Part shown: positions 24,315 through 32,183 of the stretch, piece after piece
Position numbering within the stretch: position 1 is the stretch's first letter
Layout: each line of letters starts with the position of its first letter
Made by a program: the position numbers and the translations under genes
Source: Nocardia macrotermitis
GTDB lineage: Bacteria > Actinomycetota > Actinomycetes > Mycobacteriales > Mycobacteriaceae
Length of the DNA: 64,000 bases
NCBI RefSeq assembly: GCF_009604405.1
Contig: NZ_WEGK01000007.1
Span: forward strand, 1-64,000
Direction: 5' to 3'
The notes under the pieces: model-generated
The model's input: only the letters and a program-made list of their open reading frames with translations
Told to the model about the DNA's origin: nothing
Database searches by the model: none

Positions 24315-24872
24315 CTACGCCGCACTGAACAGGCCGTGCAATGCGCCGATCACGCGTGCGCCGGTCGGAGTGGTGAAGTCGCGCACCATATCCGCGGCGA
24401 GGTTCGGCACGCAACCGACGTAGCCACCCGCGGATTCGATCCGGCGCAGCGCCGCCAGTTCGGTGCTGTCGGACAGTCCGGCACAGGCATCGAGCGCCAC
24501 GTAGACCCGCATGCCCGCCTCGATCAGGTCGAGCGCGGTCAGCTGCACCACCAGCTCGGTCAGCACGCCGCAGATCAACACCGTCGGACGCCCGGTCGAG
24601 AGCAACGCGTCGCGGGTGCCGACGTGGTCGAGGCAGCCCGCGCCGGTCCGCACCTGCACCCCGCCGACCGGCCGCAGACCCGACAGCTCCACGATCGGGT
24701 CCGGCCCCTCCGGGCGGGGTGCGATCGATACCGTCGCGGGCAGTTCGAGCAGGTCGGCCACCTGCGCCAGGACTCGGGCCGCTGCGCGAACACCGCTCTC
24801 GGACCGCGTCCGGCCGAGCGGAACGATGGATTCCTGGAGGTCGGCGAACAGCAGTTGAACTTCGGATGCCAT
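24315..24872 (-). CDS. isochorismatase-family hydrolase (YcaC-like)
   Basis: A 185-residue protein of the isochorismatase-like hydrolase fold: LLFADLQESIVPLGRTR with the catalytic Asp, a central TVLICGVLTELVVQLTALD and a late VYVALDACAG. The usual nucleophilic cysteine of the family lies in a GVxT(D/E)xCV motif. Here that position reads GVLTELVVQ, with no cysteine, so hydrolase activity is doubtful. The ATG at 24872 begins MASEVQLLFAD. It is divergent from a MarR regulator 100 bases away. Confidence 0.75.
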   Translation of the reverse strand: MASEVQLLFADLQESIVPLGRTRSESGVRAAARVLAQVADLLELPATVSIAPRPEGPDPIVELSGLRPVGGVQVRTGAGCLDHVGTRDALLSTGRPTVLICGVLTELVVQLTALDLIEAGMRVYVALDACAGLSDSTELAALRRIESAGGYVGCVPNLAADMVRDFTTPTGARVIGALHGLFSAA

Positions 24873-24927
24873 GAGCACGAGAACCACTTCCTTCACGTCT
24901 ATATCGTTCAGCACCGAACAATACAGT

Positions 24928-24961
24928 GAGAAATAGTTCTCTGTCGAATGCAAATCTTCGA
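24928..24961. promoter_or_regulatory. two inverted repeats in the isochorismatase/MarR promoter region
   Basis: GAGAA-N4-TTCTC (24928-24941) and TCGAA-N8-TTCGA (24944-24961) stand side by side in an unusually AT-rich divergent gap. The second ends 11 bases before the marR-type GTG. MarR proteins bind such palindromes and repress both flanking genes, so this is a plausible autoregulatory operator. Confidence 0.5.
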
Positions 24962-24972
24962 TATCATGTGTC

Positions 24973-25422
24973 GTGCACACCACACCGGACGACGCGGAGC
25001 GCTTCCTGCGCCGCACCACCTTCCTGACCACGGTCGTCGGCCAGGCCGCCACCGATGTGCAGACCAAAGAGCTTGCCGCACTGGGCCTGTCGACCAAGGC
25101 GCACGGCATCCTCACCATGCTGCGCCAGTACGGCCCGCTGGCCCAGAACGAACTGAGCCGCAGCATGAACGCCGCCGCCAGCACGGTGGTGACCCTGGTG
25201 GACGGTCTCGAGCGCGCCGGTTACGTGACGCGCCGCGGCGATCCGGGCGATCGGCGGCGCAACGCGGTCGAGATCACCGACTCCGGGCGCGAAATCGCCG
25301 CGCGTGCAGACGATCTCGCCGATGAGCTGGAGGAACGGTTCCTGGCCCCGCTCACTCCGGATGAACGCGAGACCCTTCGCAGCCTGCTGCAACGCCTGTG
25401 GACTCCCTCCCAGCCCCGCTGA
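24973..25422 (+). CDS. MarR-family transcriptional regulator
   Basis: A 149-residue winged-helix regulator of the MarR family. It shows LSTKAHGILTMLRQYGPLAQ, NELSRSMNAAASTVVTLVDG and the wing YVTRRGDPGDRRRNAVEITD, with a C-terminal helix LADELEERFLAPLTPDERETL for dimerisation. The GTG at 24973 is the only start that keeps the first helix. It is divergent from the isochorismatase-like gene, which it probably controls. Confidence 0.88.
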   Translation: MHTTPDDAERFLRRTTFLTTVVGQAATDVQTKELAALGLSTKAHGILTMLRQYGPLAQNELSRSMNAAASTVVTLVDGLERAGYVTRRGDPGDRRRNAVEITDSGREIAARADDLADELEERFLAPLTPDERETLRSLLQRLWTPSQPR

Positions 25423-25467
25423 TCGTCCGGGCTTCAAGCGATTTCGACTCCAGGGGATTTCGACGAA

Positions 25468-25868
25468 ATGATCGCCGTTCCAGCTGATTTCGCTGCCCGG
25501 CTTCGCAATCCGGAGCAGCGGCGCTGGCTCGATTCCCTACCGGAGTTGGTCGAGCGGTATATGCGGCGGTGGGGGTTGCGGCTCGATGGGGACACCATGC
25601 ACGGATATTCCGGGCTGGTGGTTCCGGTGCGGGTGGGCGATCGGGCGGCGGTTCTGAAGGTGTCGTAGCCACACCTGGAGGCGCGGGACGAGGCGGTCGC
25701 GTTGGCCACGTGGCGGGGTGCGGGGCCCTTCGAGTTGATCGATCACGACGAGACGGAGCTGTCGACGACTGGCTGTACTTCCTGCCCGTGAGCAAACCCG
25801 ATGCCGACATTGCCGCCGAAATCGCCGGCGCCCTCAGCGATTTCGGCACCCGAGCACTCGGTCGATGA
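25468..25868 (+). pseudogene. broken APH/HUR-type antibiotic kinase gene
   Basis: The first 66 residues (AARLRNPEQRRWLDSLPELV, then LVVPVRVGDRAAVLKVS) match the N-terminus of the aminoglycoside/hydroxyurea (streptomycin 6-kinase-like) family. An in-frame TAG at 25666 stands where the family has Trp. Beyond it the frame continues in character (PHLEARDEAVALATWRGAGP, then FELIDHDETE) before failing again. The last part, in another frame, is too short to hold the kinase's catalytic loop. A nonsense mutation and a large deletion have therefore inactivated it. Confidence 0.7.
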
Positions 25869-26819
25869 CTACGGGAAGGTCAGCACGATACGGCCGCGCA
25901 GTCCTCCGGCTTCCAGCCTACGATGCGCCTCGGCCGCCTCGGTAGCCGGAAAGGTTTGCGCCACACGCAAAGTCAGCACTCCCACCGACGCCAGCCGACT
26001 CAGCTCCGCGAGACCGGCCGAATCGTGAACGCGATCCAGCACCATCACGTAATGCACGTCGATCCCCCGCTCCGACTCGACGGTTCCGCTCAACCGGGGC
26101 GGCCGCAGCGCGACGTACGCCCCACCGTCACGAATCGCGGGCAACACGGCACTTCCCAGCAACGCGCAGTCGATCACACCGTCGACCCCCGCCGGGACCT
26201 GCTCCGACACGCGCCGCGCGAAATCGTCACCCCGCTCCAGCACGGTATCCGCACCGAGGTCGGCGACCAACCGCGCATCCCGAGCCGAGGCATCGGCCAG
26301 CACGGTCAGCCCGCGATACTTGGCCAACTGGATCACATACCCGCCAACAGCCCCCGCCGCACCGGTCACCGCGATCGTCCCACCGGACCGAACCCCCGCG
26401 ACATCGAGCGCCTCGACCGCGGTGAGCCCGTTCATCGGAAGTGTCGCCGCCGCAACAACATCGGCCCCCTCGGGCAACGGCGCAACCGAATCATCGGAAA
26501 CCACAATCCATTCCGCATACGCACCACCCCCTTCCAGCACAGGCTTCGTGATCGCGACAACCCGATCCCCCACCCGCCAACGAGACTGCGCCCCAACCTC
26601 ATCCACCACCCCGGCCGCATCCCACCCCGGCACATACGGCGGCTCCACCTCCCGATACCGATCGTGCGCCGCACCACCGCGAGTAACCAGATCCGACGGA
26701 TTCACCGTCGCCGCCGCCACCCGAATCCGCACCTGCCCCACCCCCGCATGCGGCTCGGCCACCTGCACCGCCCGCAACACTTCCGGACCACCCGGCTCAT
26801 CGAACCCAATCGCCAACAT
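25869..26819 (-). CDS. NADPH:quinone-reductase-like zinc-free MDR dehydrogenase
   Basis: A 316-residue quinone oxidoreductase-type MDR protein. An N-terminal GroES-like domain (VRIRVAAATVNPSDLVTRGG, then VPGWDAAGVVDEVG) leads to the nucleotide-binding motif TIAVTGAAGAVGGYVIQLAKY, and the protein ends EAGGLRGRIVLTFP. It lacks the zinc-binding cysteines of alcohol dehydrogenases, so it likely reduces quinones or enones with NADPH. The ATG at 26819 has AGGAG 6 bases upstream. Confidence 0.88.
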   Translation of the reverse strand: MLAIGFDEPGGPEVLRAVQVAEPHAGVGQVRIRVAAATVNPSDLVTRGGAAHDRYREVEPPYVPGWDAAGVVDEVGAQSRWRVGDRVVAITKPVLEGGGAYAEWIVVSDDSVAPLPEGADVVAAATLPMNGLTAVEALDVAGVRSGGTIAVTGAAGAVGGYVIQLAKYRGLTVLADASARDARLVADLGADTVLERGDDFARRVSEQVPAGVDGVIDCALLGSAVLPAIRDGGAYVALRPPRLSGTVESERGIDVHYVMVLDRVHDSAGLAELSRLASVGVLTLRVAQTFPATEAAEAHRRLEAGGLRGRIVLTFP

Positions 26820-27017
26820 CGCCACTCCTTCGCTCACATCCCCACAGAGCAACCACGACCACTCCCACCGATGTTCCCGACCTGCGAAACCCCCCACACC
26901 GCCGCCCAACTCACCACCGGAACCACCACCAACACCCACCTCACGATGGCCGTCTCGGTAGCCTGCTGTGCGTGCACACGCCCGCGGACACCCGCAGCAC
27001 GAGACGAGGATTGGTGG

Positions 27018-27527
27018 ATGGCTGCGATCACCACGCTCAGTGCTGAACAGAAGCGATGGCACGAGGCCGACAAGGTCAAGGGGGTCGACTCGTCATGGAA
27101 GCTGACCCCACCCAATCCGGCCGCCACCGATGCCGAAATCCAGGCCGCGGAACAGCGTCTCGCTTCGAAACTGGACGATCAGCTGAAGGATTGGCTTCGC
27201 CACGCCAACGGGTGGAACAATTTCTCCGGCGGTGACAGTCTCTATCCCGCAAGTGAGCTGACCAGGGATTCGCATGAACGTACATTCCTGCTCGAGACCC
27301 TACAGATCAACGATGTGACGCCGGCTGAGCTCGAGATGGATTCCTTCGACTCGTTGATCGTCATCGGAGGTAACCGGCAGAGCTATTTCATCGTCACCAC
27401 CGGCTGCGGCGACCATAGTCGCCCCTCCGCGCCGGTCTGGGAGATCGACGGCGACCACAAGAAATACGCCCGCCTCGAGGAATTCATTCAATCAACAATC
27501 GACCTCATGAAGAGCTCGAAGCACTGA
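27018..27527 (+). CDS. SMI1/KNR4 (SUKH-superfamily) protein
   Basis: A 169-residue SUKH-fold protein: LTPPNPAATDAEIQAAEQRL, then DWLRHANGWNNF, a central DSFDSLIVIGGNRQSYFIVT and late APVWEIDGDHKKYARLEEFI. Bacterial SUKH proteins are typically immunity proteins that bind and neutralise polymorphic toxins, or general regulators. It lies next to the minus-strand ESX-type cluster (27619-30395), with which it converges, so it might protect against that cluster's product; there is no direct proof. The ATG at 27018 follows GAGGATTGGTGG. Confidence 0.75.
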   Translation: MAAITTLSAEQKRWHEADKVKGVDSSWKLTPPNPAATDAEIQAAEQRLASKLDDQLKDWLRHANGWNNFSGGDSLYPASELTRDSHERTFLLETLQINDVTPAELEMDSFDSLIVIGGNRQSYFIVTTGCGDHSRPSAPVWEIDGDHKKYARLEEFIQSTIDLMKSSKH

Positions 27528-27618
27528 ACTGCGTCGCGGCAGGCACAGCAGGGGATGCCACCATTGTTGTCTTCATCGGGTCCGCAGGGGTTGAGATCAA
27601 GTTACAGCTGACCGGACG

Positions 27619-28155
27619 TCATTCCTTCAGAGTGCGAGTCATACTCACCACCATCTTCGCTGCTGCCTCGAGGGTGGCCTCGTCACCACTCCCGAATCCG
27701 AAGCTGCCGGTCCACTTGCCGATGGTCGCGTCCATGCCGATGTATGCCCCTTTGGCGGGATAGTCCGGCGTACCCGGAAGCGGTATCTGCAGAACGGAAA
27801 CACCGTCGACCGTCCAGGTTCGAGCTACCCCGGACCTCGGCTGGTTCGGTACCGATGAAAAACTCATCGATACCGAAGCAGCCAGCTCTCCGTCCGGGCT
27901 TTCGAGGTCGCAGTCGTTTTCGTAGGTCAGTTTCCGACTCATCGACGACGGCGGTGCACCGACGAGCTTCTCCGTCAACACAGTCGCATGAAAGTAGGTG
28001 GCGAGGAACTGCTTGGGGAAGTTACACAAATCCGACATGGTGTGTGTACTCTCCGGCTCACGATGCGTGAGGGAATTGGGCAACAGGGCGCAGCCCGAGA
28101 GAACCGTCAATGACATTGCACCCATAGCGATGCGCAAAACTACTCGGCCTGCCAC
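27619..28155 (-). CDS. putative lipoprotein
   Basis: A 178-residue protein with a lipoprotein signal peptide (AMGAMSLTVLSGCALLP, lipobox LSGC), so it is probably anchored to the outer face of the plasma membrane. The mature part has the size and Cys pattern (DLCNFPKQF ... ENDCDLESPDG) of DUF3558-like lipoproteins found next to ESX genes, but the match is weak. The GTG at 28155 has AAGGAG upstream; the ORF's earlier ATGs overlap the preceding gene. It is last in the minus-strand ESX-linked unit. Confidence 0.65.
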   Translation of the reverse strand: MAGRVVLRIAMGAMSLTVLSGCALLPNSLTHREPESTHTMSDLCNFPKQFLATYFHATVLTEKLVGAPPSSMSRKLTYENDCDLESPDGELAASVSMSFSSVPNQPRSGVARTWTVDGVSVLQIPLPGTPDYPAKGAYIGMDATIGKWTGSFGFGSGDEATLEAAAKMVVSMTRTLKE

Positions 28156-28208
28156 GAGTCTCCTTCGGTGTAGGCCTGTTCGACCTTCAGCGCAGCGGTT
28201 ACGGTTGC

Positions 28209-28649
28209 TCAGCATTCGGCACGGATGAATACGCGGCGGGTATCTCCACCGCCATTGTGTACCACTACCCATCGTGCTGGATATTGAGGCTCCGGCGAGT
28301 GCTCGTTGCCAGCGTCTTGTTCAAGCAGAGAGGAATCACCGATGTTCTGCCAGTACTTCGTTCTCCAGTTCGCTGGAACTCCGTTCCCGAAATCGCCGAG
28401 CTCGGAGCGAGATTTGAATTCTCCGACCTCGCTGGCGGGCATGTCGACCACCGCCTCCACGGTCTGGTAGCGAAAGTGGCTGTCCGCGTAGTGGGAGATC
28501 AGGTGTGCATCTGTGGGAATGGAAAGACTGCCGCACGTCGATACATTTTTCAGGATCGCGGGTGGCGCGGCACCGCAACCGGCCACTGAAATGAAAGACA
28601 GACAAAGTCCGATGATTCCCAGTCGATTGAGCCACTGACTCCTTTTCAC
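28209..28649 (-). CDS. putative lipoprotein, coupled to upstream gene
   Basis: A 146-residue lipoprotein with lipobox VAGC after a 20-residue hydrophobic stretch (LGIIGLCLSFISVAGC). The mature domain has one further Cys pair (STCGSL near the front and AEC at the very end) and no family I recognise. Its GTG start overlaps the stop of the upstream gene (GTGA), pointing to translational coupling. If the upstream product is an exported effector, this could be its membrane-anchored immunity protein. Confidence 0.6.
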   Translation of the reverse strand: MKRSQWLNRLGIIGLCLSFISVAGCGAAPPAILKNVSTCGSLSIPTDAHLISHYADSHFRYQTVEAVVDMPASEVGEFKSRSELGDFGNGVPANWRTKYWQNIGDSSLLEQDAGNEHSPEPQYPARWVVVHNGGGDTRRVFIRAEC

Positions 28650-29329
28650 AACGCGCCGCTCCAGAACTTGAGTATGTCGCCGCGAGCCTTGAAGCTTCGG
28701 GCCCACCCCGCCTCTTCGAGTTGCCTCATGTCGTTGTTGACACCAAGTTGGAAATCGTCCCAGGGATTATAGCCGTCAATGGGCTTATCATCGAAGTTGT
28801 AATAGTCATATACGTACACGTTATACCAGATCTCAGCTACGAGACCACTTCCGTCCGCAGACTTCTTAACACGCGTATCACTGCCAACGGCTACAGCGAA
28901 ATGCCCGATCCCGTGCGCAACGTCGGCGTTTTCGGTAGGACCGGCGCCTACCCATCCGGTCGAGATATCTCTCAACACATCGATCTGAGGATCTCGCTTC
29001 GCCTCGTTCCTGATCCAGTCGAGACACCCGGACACCTTGCCCTGAACCTCACTCGTACCCACGACAATCTCCATGTTGGCCTGACTGATGGTGTACTCGT
29101 GGTCAGGGCCGTTGTTACCGAGGTAGTAGCCGAGCAGGTCGGAAGAGAAGTCCCAGCCCATCGAATCGAAGAACGCCTGTGCGGCAGCAGCTTCGGCGCT
29201 GTTCGCGGCTGCCTCCGACTTATCGAGTATTCCGGTCTTGGACCCGTACCGAGCGCGATCACCGGGCAGCGGCGGATCAGAAGGCGGATGCAAGGCTGCT
29301 CTCCCACCAGACGTTGTTCTTGTACCCAT
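28646..29329 (-). CDS. C-terminal-domain protein of ESX-linked module
   Basis: Up to 227 residues, unrecognised as a named family. The first 40 residues are low quality and overlap the upstream gene, so the true start may lie nearer the Ala-rich helix KSEAAANSAEAAAAQAFF. The rest is an alpha/beta domain with AHGIGHFAVAVGSDTRVKKS, then YNVYVYDYYNFDDKP and MRQLEEAGWARSFKARGD, similar in style to the C-terminal domains of polymorphic toxins. It is AT-richer than most of the window. With the upstream WXG-like gene it may form a split toxin, and an overlap of 53 bases would also suit a recent frameshift of one long gene. Confidence 0.5.
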   Translation of the reverse strand: MGTRTTSGGRAALHPPSDPPLPGDRARYGSKTGILDKSEAAANSAEAAAAQAFFDSMGWDFSSDLLGYYLGNNGPDHEYTISQANMEIVVGTSEVQGKVSGCLDWIRNEAKRDPQIDVLRDISTGWVGAGPTENADVAHGIGHFAVAVGSDTRVKKSADGSGLVAEIWYNVYVYDYYNFDDKPIDGYNPWDDFQLGVNNDMRQLEEAGWARSFKARGDILKFWSGAL

Positions 29330-30395
29330 AACGAAGTGTCCCCAGATCGGCGACGACCTTGCTCTGCGGCTCGAAGAGGTCGCCTGTCGGCTGGGTGACG
29401 GCCGTTCCCGGTTCGTAGGCGAGGGCCTTCCGGATGTGGTCCATCAGGTCGGTGATCGAGGCGTTTCTCGTGTCCGCGATGGCGCGGATGGTGTTGATCT
29501 TCGCAGTGATCTGATCCTTGACCGCACTGCTCATCCGACGATCCACCACCTGGGCCCAGGCACCCACCGGCAGTGAGAATCCCAGGAGGTTCAACGGCTC
29601 CATCAGTCCCGATGCCAGGCCCACGGCCTGGTTGTAGACCAGCCTCTCCAGGCATTCGCCACCCTTCCGGAGGGTCTTGGCGACGGTGTCGAGATCGGTG
29701 CCGCGGCCGGAGATCGCCGTCTGCAGCGTATTCATCGCGGTGGCATACGAATCGGCGGCTGCGCCTGTCCAGTGCGAGGTCAGCCACTGCGACCCGCTGT
29801 GCAGATTACCGGCTGTCACGGAGTCGCTGATGCTGAGCTGCCAGATGCGTTGCCCGATGGTTTGGAGGTTCTCCCAGTCGCCGATCAGCGGCGCGAGATA
29901 CTGCTCGGCCGGCTTGATCCCGATCGATCGGCTCAGGCGATCGTCGAAGATCGAGATGATGTCGTGGGCGCCGGAAACGGTCGTCTTGAGCGTGAGGTTG
30001 CCGACATCGATCTGAGGCAGGTCGAGTGACTGCATCCCGGTGAATCGTACGATGTCGCGCACGGTGCCAGGCAGTGACGGCAACGACAGCGAGGACCCTG
30101 CCGAAGTGACGGCCCTAGCCCACGCGGTGTCCAGCTGCTGGAATCCCTGGACCGTGGTGTTCAGGTCGGTACCGAAGCCCTGGATCTTGTCGTGATTCTG
30201 TCGACCGAGGGCAGTCATCCGGTCTTGGAATCCCTGGAGCGCGGGCGTCAATGTGGCCAGGGTGCCGCTGGTTCCGCCTGGGAGCGCTATGCCGGACGAA
30301 ATTTTGGACACGTTGGTCAGCATCGTTCTGCCGACATCCGCAAGATCCTTGGCGAAGCCGCTCAGAGCGGCGGATGTAACCGAAACGTCGCTCAT
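29277..30395 (-). CDS. ESX/WXG-type N-terminal-domain protein
   Basis: A 372-residue helical protein with no signal peptide. Its N-terminal half is typical of type VII secretion substrates (VTSAALSGFAKDLADVGRTM, DLNTTVQGFQQLDTAWARAV). A second helical hairpin carries the WXG motif in SHWTGAAADSYATAMNTLQT. The C-terminus ends ADLGTLRYGYKNNVWWESSL. Nocardial proteins of this build are thought to be exported by ESX systems and often carry or accompany toxin domains. The ATG at 30395 begins MSDVSVTSAALS. It is followed by the C-terminal-domain gene and two lipoproteins in one unit. Confidence 0.65.
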   Translation of the reverse strand: MSDVSVTSAALSGFAKDLADVGRTMLTNVSKISSGIALPGGTSGTLATLTPALQGFQDRMTALGRQNHDKIQGFGTDLNTTVQGFQQLDTAWARAVTSAGSSLSLPSLPGTVRDIVRFTGMQSLDLPQIDVGNLTLKTTVSGAHDIISIFDDRLSRSIGIKPAEQYLAPLIGDWENLQTIGQRIWQLSISDSVTAGNLHSGSQWLTSHWTGAAADSYATAMNTLQTAISGRGTDLDTVAKTLRKGGECLERLVYNQAVGLASGLMEPLNLLGFSLPVGAWAQVVDRRMSSAVKDQITAKINTIRAIADTRNASITDLMDHIRKALAYEPGTAVTQPTGDLFEPQSKVVADLGTLRYGYKNNVWWESSLASAF

Positions 30396-30643
30396 TTGGA
30401 TCCGACAACTTCATGGTGCGACGACTGTGTGACCAGGGACCGGCATATCCGCCGATTCCCATGCCCCCCAATGATAATCATCTCGCAATCGTACTCGACG
30501 TGGTCGCTCGCGGCGATCGATTAGTGAGCCACTCAGCCCGAGTCCACCGCGACGAAGGTGGTTGGATCTCCCTGCCGAAGTAGCCGAAACCTCGTACACC
30601 GCTTTCGAAAGCACATCGGCGATTGCGGCGTTGCCGCTCGGTC

Positions 30644-30850
30644 TCAGTGAATTATGTTGGCTACGAAGGCATCCCACTCACCGGGAGAGAAGGACAGGAC
30701 AGGTCCCGACTTGTCCTTACTGTCGCGAACATGGACCCTCCGGCCACTGAACCGAACCTCCACGCAAGACCCTCCGTTACCCCCGCTGTAGGAGCTCTTA
30801 CGCCAGCTCTGATCGTCAAACCGACCGTCCGCGGAAAGTCCGATAGACAT
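30644..30850 (-). CDS. DUF397 protein (copy 2)
   Basis: A 68-residue DUF397 protein: SWRKSSYSGGNGGSCVEVRF then VRDSKDKSGPVLSFSPGEWD and AFVANIIH. DUF397 proteins are small partners of XRE/DUF5753 regulators in actinomycete development and signalling. It is a tandem duplicate of the preceding gene. A GTG at 30871 overlaps that gene's stop (GTGA) and is an alternative, coupled start. Confidence 0.85.
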   Translation of the reverse strand: MSIGLSADGRFDDQSWRKSSYSGGNGGSCVEVRFSGRRVHVRDSKDKSGPVLSFSPGEWDAFVANIIH

Positions 30851-30867
30851 GAACTTCGATCCACACT

Positions 30868-31059
30868 TCACTGAATCGTCTTGGCTACGAAGGTATCCCA
30901 CTCACCAGGAGTGAAGGACAGGACAGGTCCCGACTTGTCCTTGCTGTCGCGGACCTGGACCCCCCGGCCGTTGAACCGGACCTCTACGCAATTGCCGCCG
31001 TTGGTCCCACTGTAGCTGCTCTTGCGCCAGCTCATGTCGGTCGAATCAGATGAAGCCAT
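30868..31059 (-). CDS. DUF397 protein (copy 1)
   Basis: A 63-residue DUF397 protein: MSWRKSSYSGTNGGNCVEVR then VRDSKDKSGPVLSFTPGEWD. It starts 3 bases after the XRE regulator stop, with AAGGA in the end of that gene as ribosome-binding site, so the two are translated together. Confidence 0.9.
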   Translation of the reverse strand: MASSDSTDMSWRKSSYSGTNGGNCVEVRFNGRGVQVRDSKDKSGPVLSFTPGEWDTFVAKTIQ

Positions 31060-31062
31060 GGG

Positions 31063-31911
31063 TCAGTCCTTCATTTCCTCGGCGATCCTGAGGATCAAGT
31101 CGCGGGACTCAACCGGGCCGAGAGCCGCAGCCTGCAACCTGTCCCACAGCTGAGAGTACGCCCGAACACTCTCAGGCCGGTCGATGTAGTCCGCCGTGGT
31201 ATACCCCTCGAGGTAGACGACATCGGAGGTCGCATCCTCATCGAACCGCAGCATGACGAAGTGCGCCCACGCATCACCCACCGAACGCGCATCAAATGGG
31301 AGGACCTGCAACATGACGGTCTCGAACTGAGCGACCTCCGCTAGATAACGCAGTTGTTCGCGCATCACCTGGGCATCACCGAATGTCCTGCGCAACGCCG
31401 ACTCGCTCAAGATCACCCGTATCGTTTTGCCGCTCCGATCGAGCAGTGCGCGCCGTCCGAGCCGAACCTCGACATGGCCCTCGACCTCTTCTCTCAGGGC
31501 AACCTGTACGTCCCCATTTCCGAACATCGCACGAATGTACGGCTCGACTTGCAGAATCCCGGGCACGACTTCGTGCTGGTACCAACGGATCTCGCTGGCA
31601 TCCTCCTCGAGTTCGATGTACTGCCGGAACCAGCTGGCGACCGTAGGATGGCCACTCCAACGGCCACGTTGCCTACCAGCTCGGGCAAGCTCCTTCATCG
31701 CCTCGATCTCTTCGGCCGCGACACCGTAGAAGTTCATCAGGATGCCGAGATCAGTGAGCCTGATCCCGCTCTGCCCGATCTCCATCCGGCTGATCTTGCT
31801 CGCAGCGGCATCGATCATTTCCGCCGCCTCTTCCTGGGTCTTACCAGCCGCTTCACGCGCCTGTTTGAGGGCAAGACCGAGACGGCGACGCTGGATGGTT
31901 GGGGTTGCCAT
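31063..31911 (-). CDS. XRE-family regulator with DUF5753 domain
   Basis: A 282-residue regulator. An HTH at about residues 9-62 (LGLALKQAREAAGKTQEEAA, then ISRMEIGQSGIRLTDLGILM) is followed by DUF5753 (YIELEEDASEIRWYQHEVVP, GILQVEPYIRAM, VILSESALRR, and FVMLRFDEDATSDVVYLEG). With DUF397 proteins such regulators form small cassettes related to the Streptomyces BldB/WhiJ-type systems. The ATG at 31911 gives the standard start MATPTIQRRRLG. It is divergent from the DUF4254 gene. Confidence 0.9.
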   Translation of the reverse strand: MATPTIQRRRLGLALKQAREAAGKTQEEAAEMIDAAASKISRMEIGQSGIRLTDLGILMNFYGVAAEEIEAMKELARAGRQRGRWSGHPTVASWFRQYIELEEDASEIRWYQHEVVPGILQVEPYIRAMFGNGDVQVALREEVEGHVEVRLGRRALLDRSGKTIRVILSESALRRTFGDAQVMREQLRYLAEVAQFETVMLQVLPFDARSVGDAWAHFVMLRFDEDATSDVVYLEGYTTADYIDRPESVRAYSQLWDRLQAAALGPVESRDLILRIAEEMKD

Positions 31912-32047
31912 CGGTGTGATTCCTCCGCCCACTGGTGACCGATCGACGTCAGCCAAGGCACCGGAGGTGGCTGCGGCCGACATGAGAACAAGGTCAGATT
32001 ACAACCCGAAGTAGATCCATAAGACGTAAACTCAGATCACATCGCTT

Positions 32048-32063
32048 AAATAGATGTCTATTT
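32048..32063. promoter_or_regulatory. 16-bp palindrome, probable operator
   Basis: AAATAGA-TG-TCTATTT, a perfect 7-bp-arm inverted repeat in an AT-rich stretch of the 268-base gap between the XRE regulator and the DUF4254 gene. The XRE protein is the obvious candidate to bind it and control both directions. Confidence 0.5.
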
Positions 32064-32081
32064 TGATCGTGGGGAGCAACG

Positions 32082-32183
32082 ATGCGGGACTCTACTTTCG
32101 AGGTAACACCAGCTCAGAGCGGCCGGAGTGGCAGAACTTGGCCGTCGCGGACGAGTAGCACTGATCGGCAGGCACGGGGATGA
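32082..32183 (+). CDS. possible 33-aa coupled leader peptide
   Basis: A short ORF with GGGGAGCAAC just before the ATG at 32082. The product is rich in Ser, Arg and Thr (RSGRTWPSRTSSTDRQARG at the end). Its TGA overlaps the DUF4254 ATG (ATGA), an arrangement typical of translational coupling. No family is recognised; it may be a leader rather than a stable protein. Confidence 0.35.
   Translation: MRDSTFEVTPAQSGRSGRTWPSRTSSTDRQARG

Noticed and set aside
30411..30677. 88-codon minus-strand ORF downstream of the DUF397 copies
   Set aside because: Its start lies inside the DUF397 gene, with no ribosome-binding site and poor composition.
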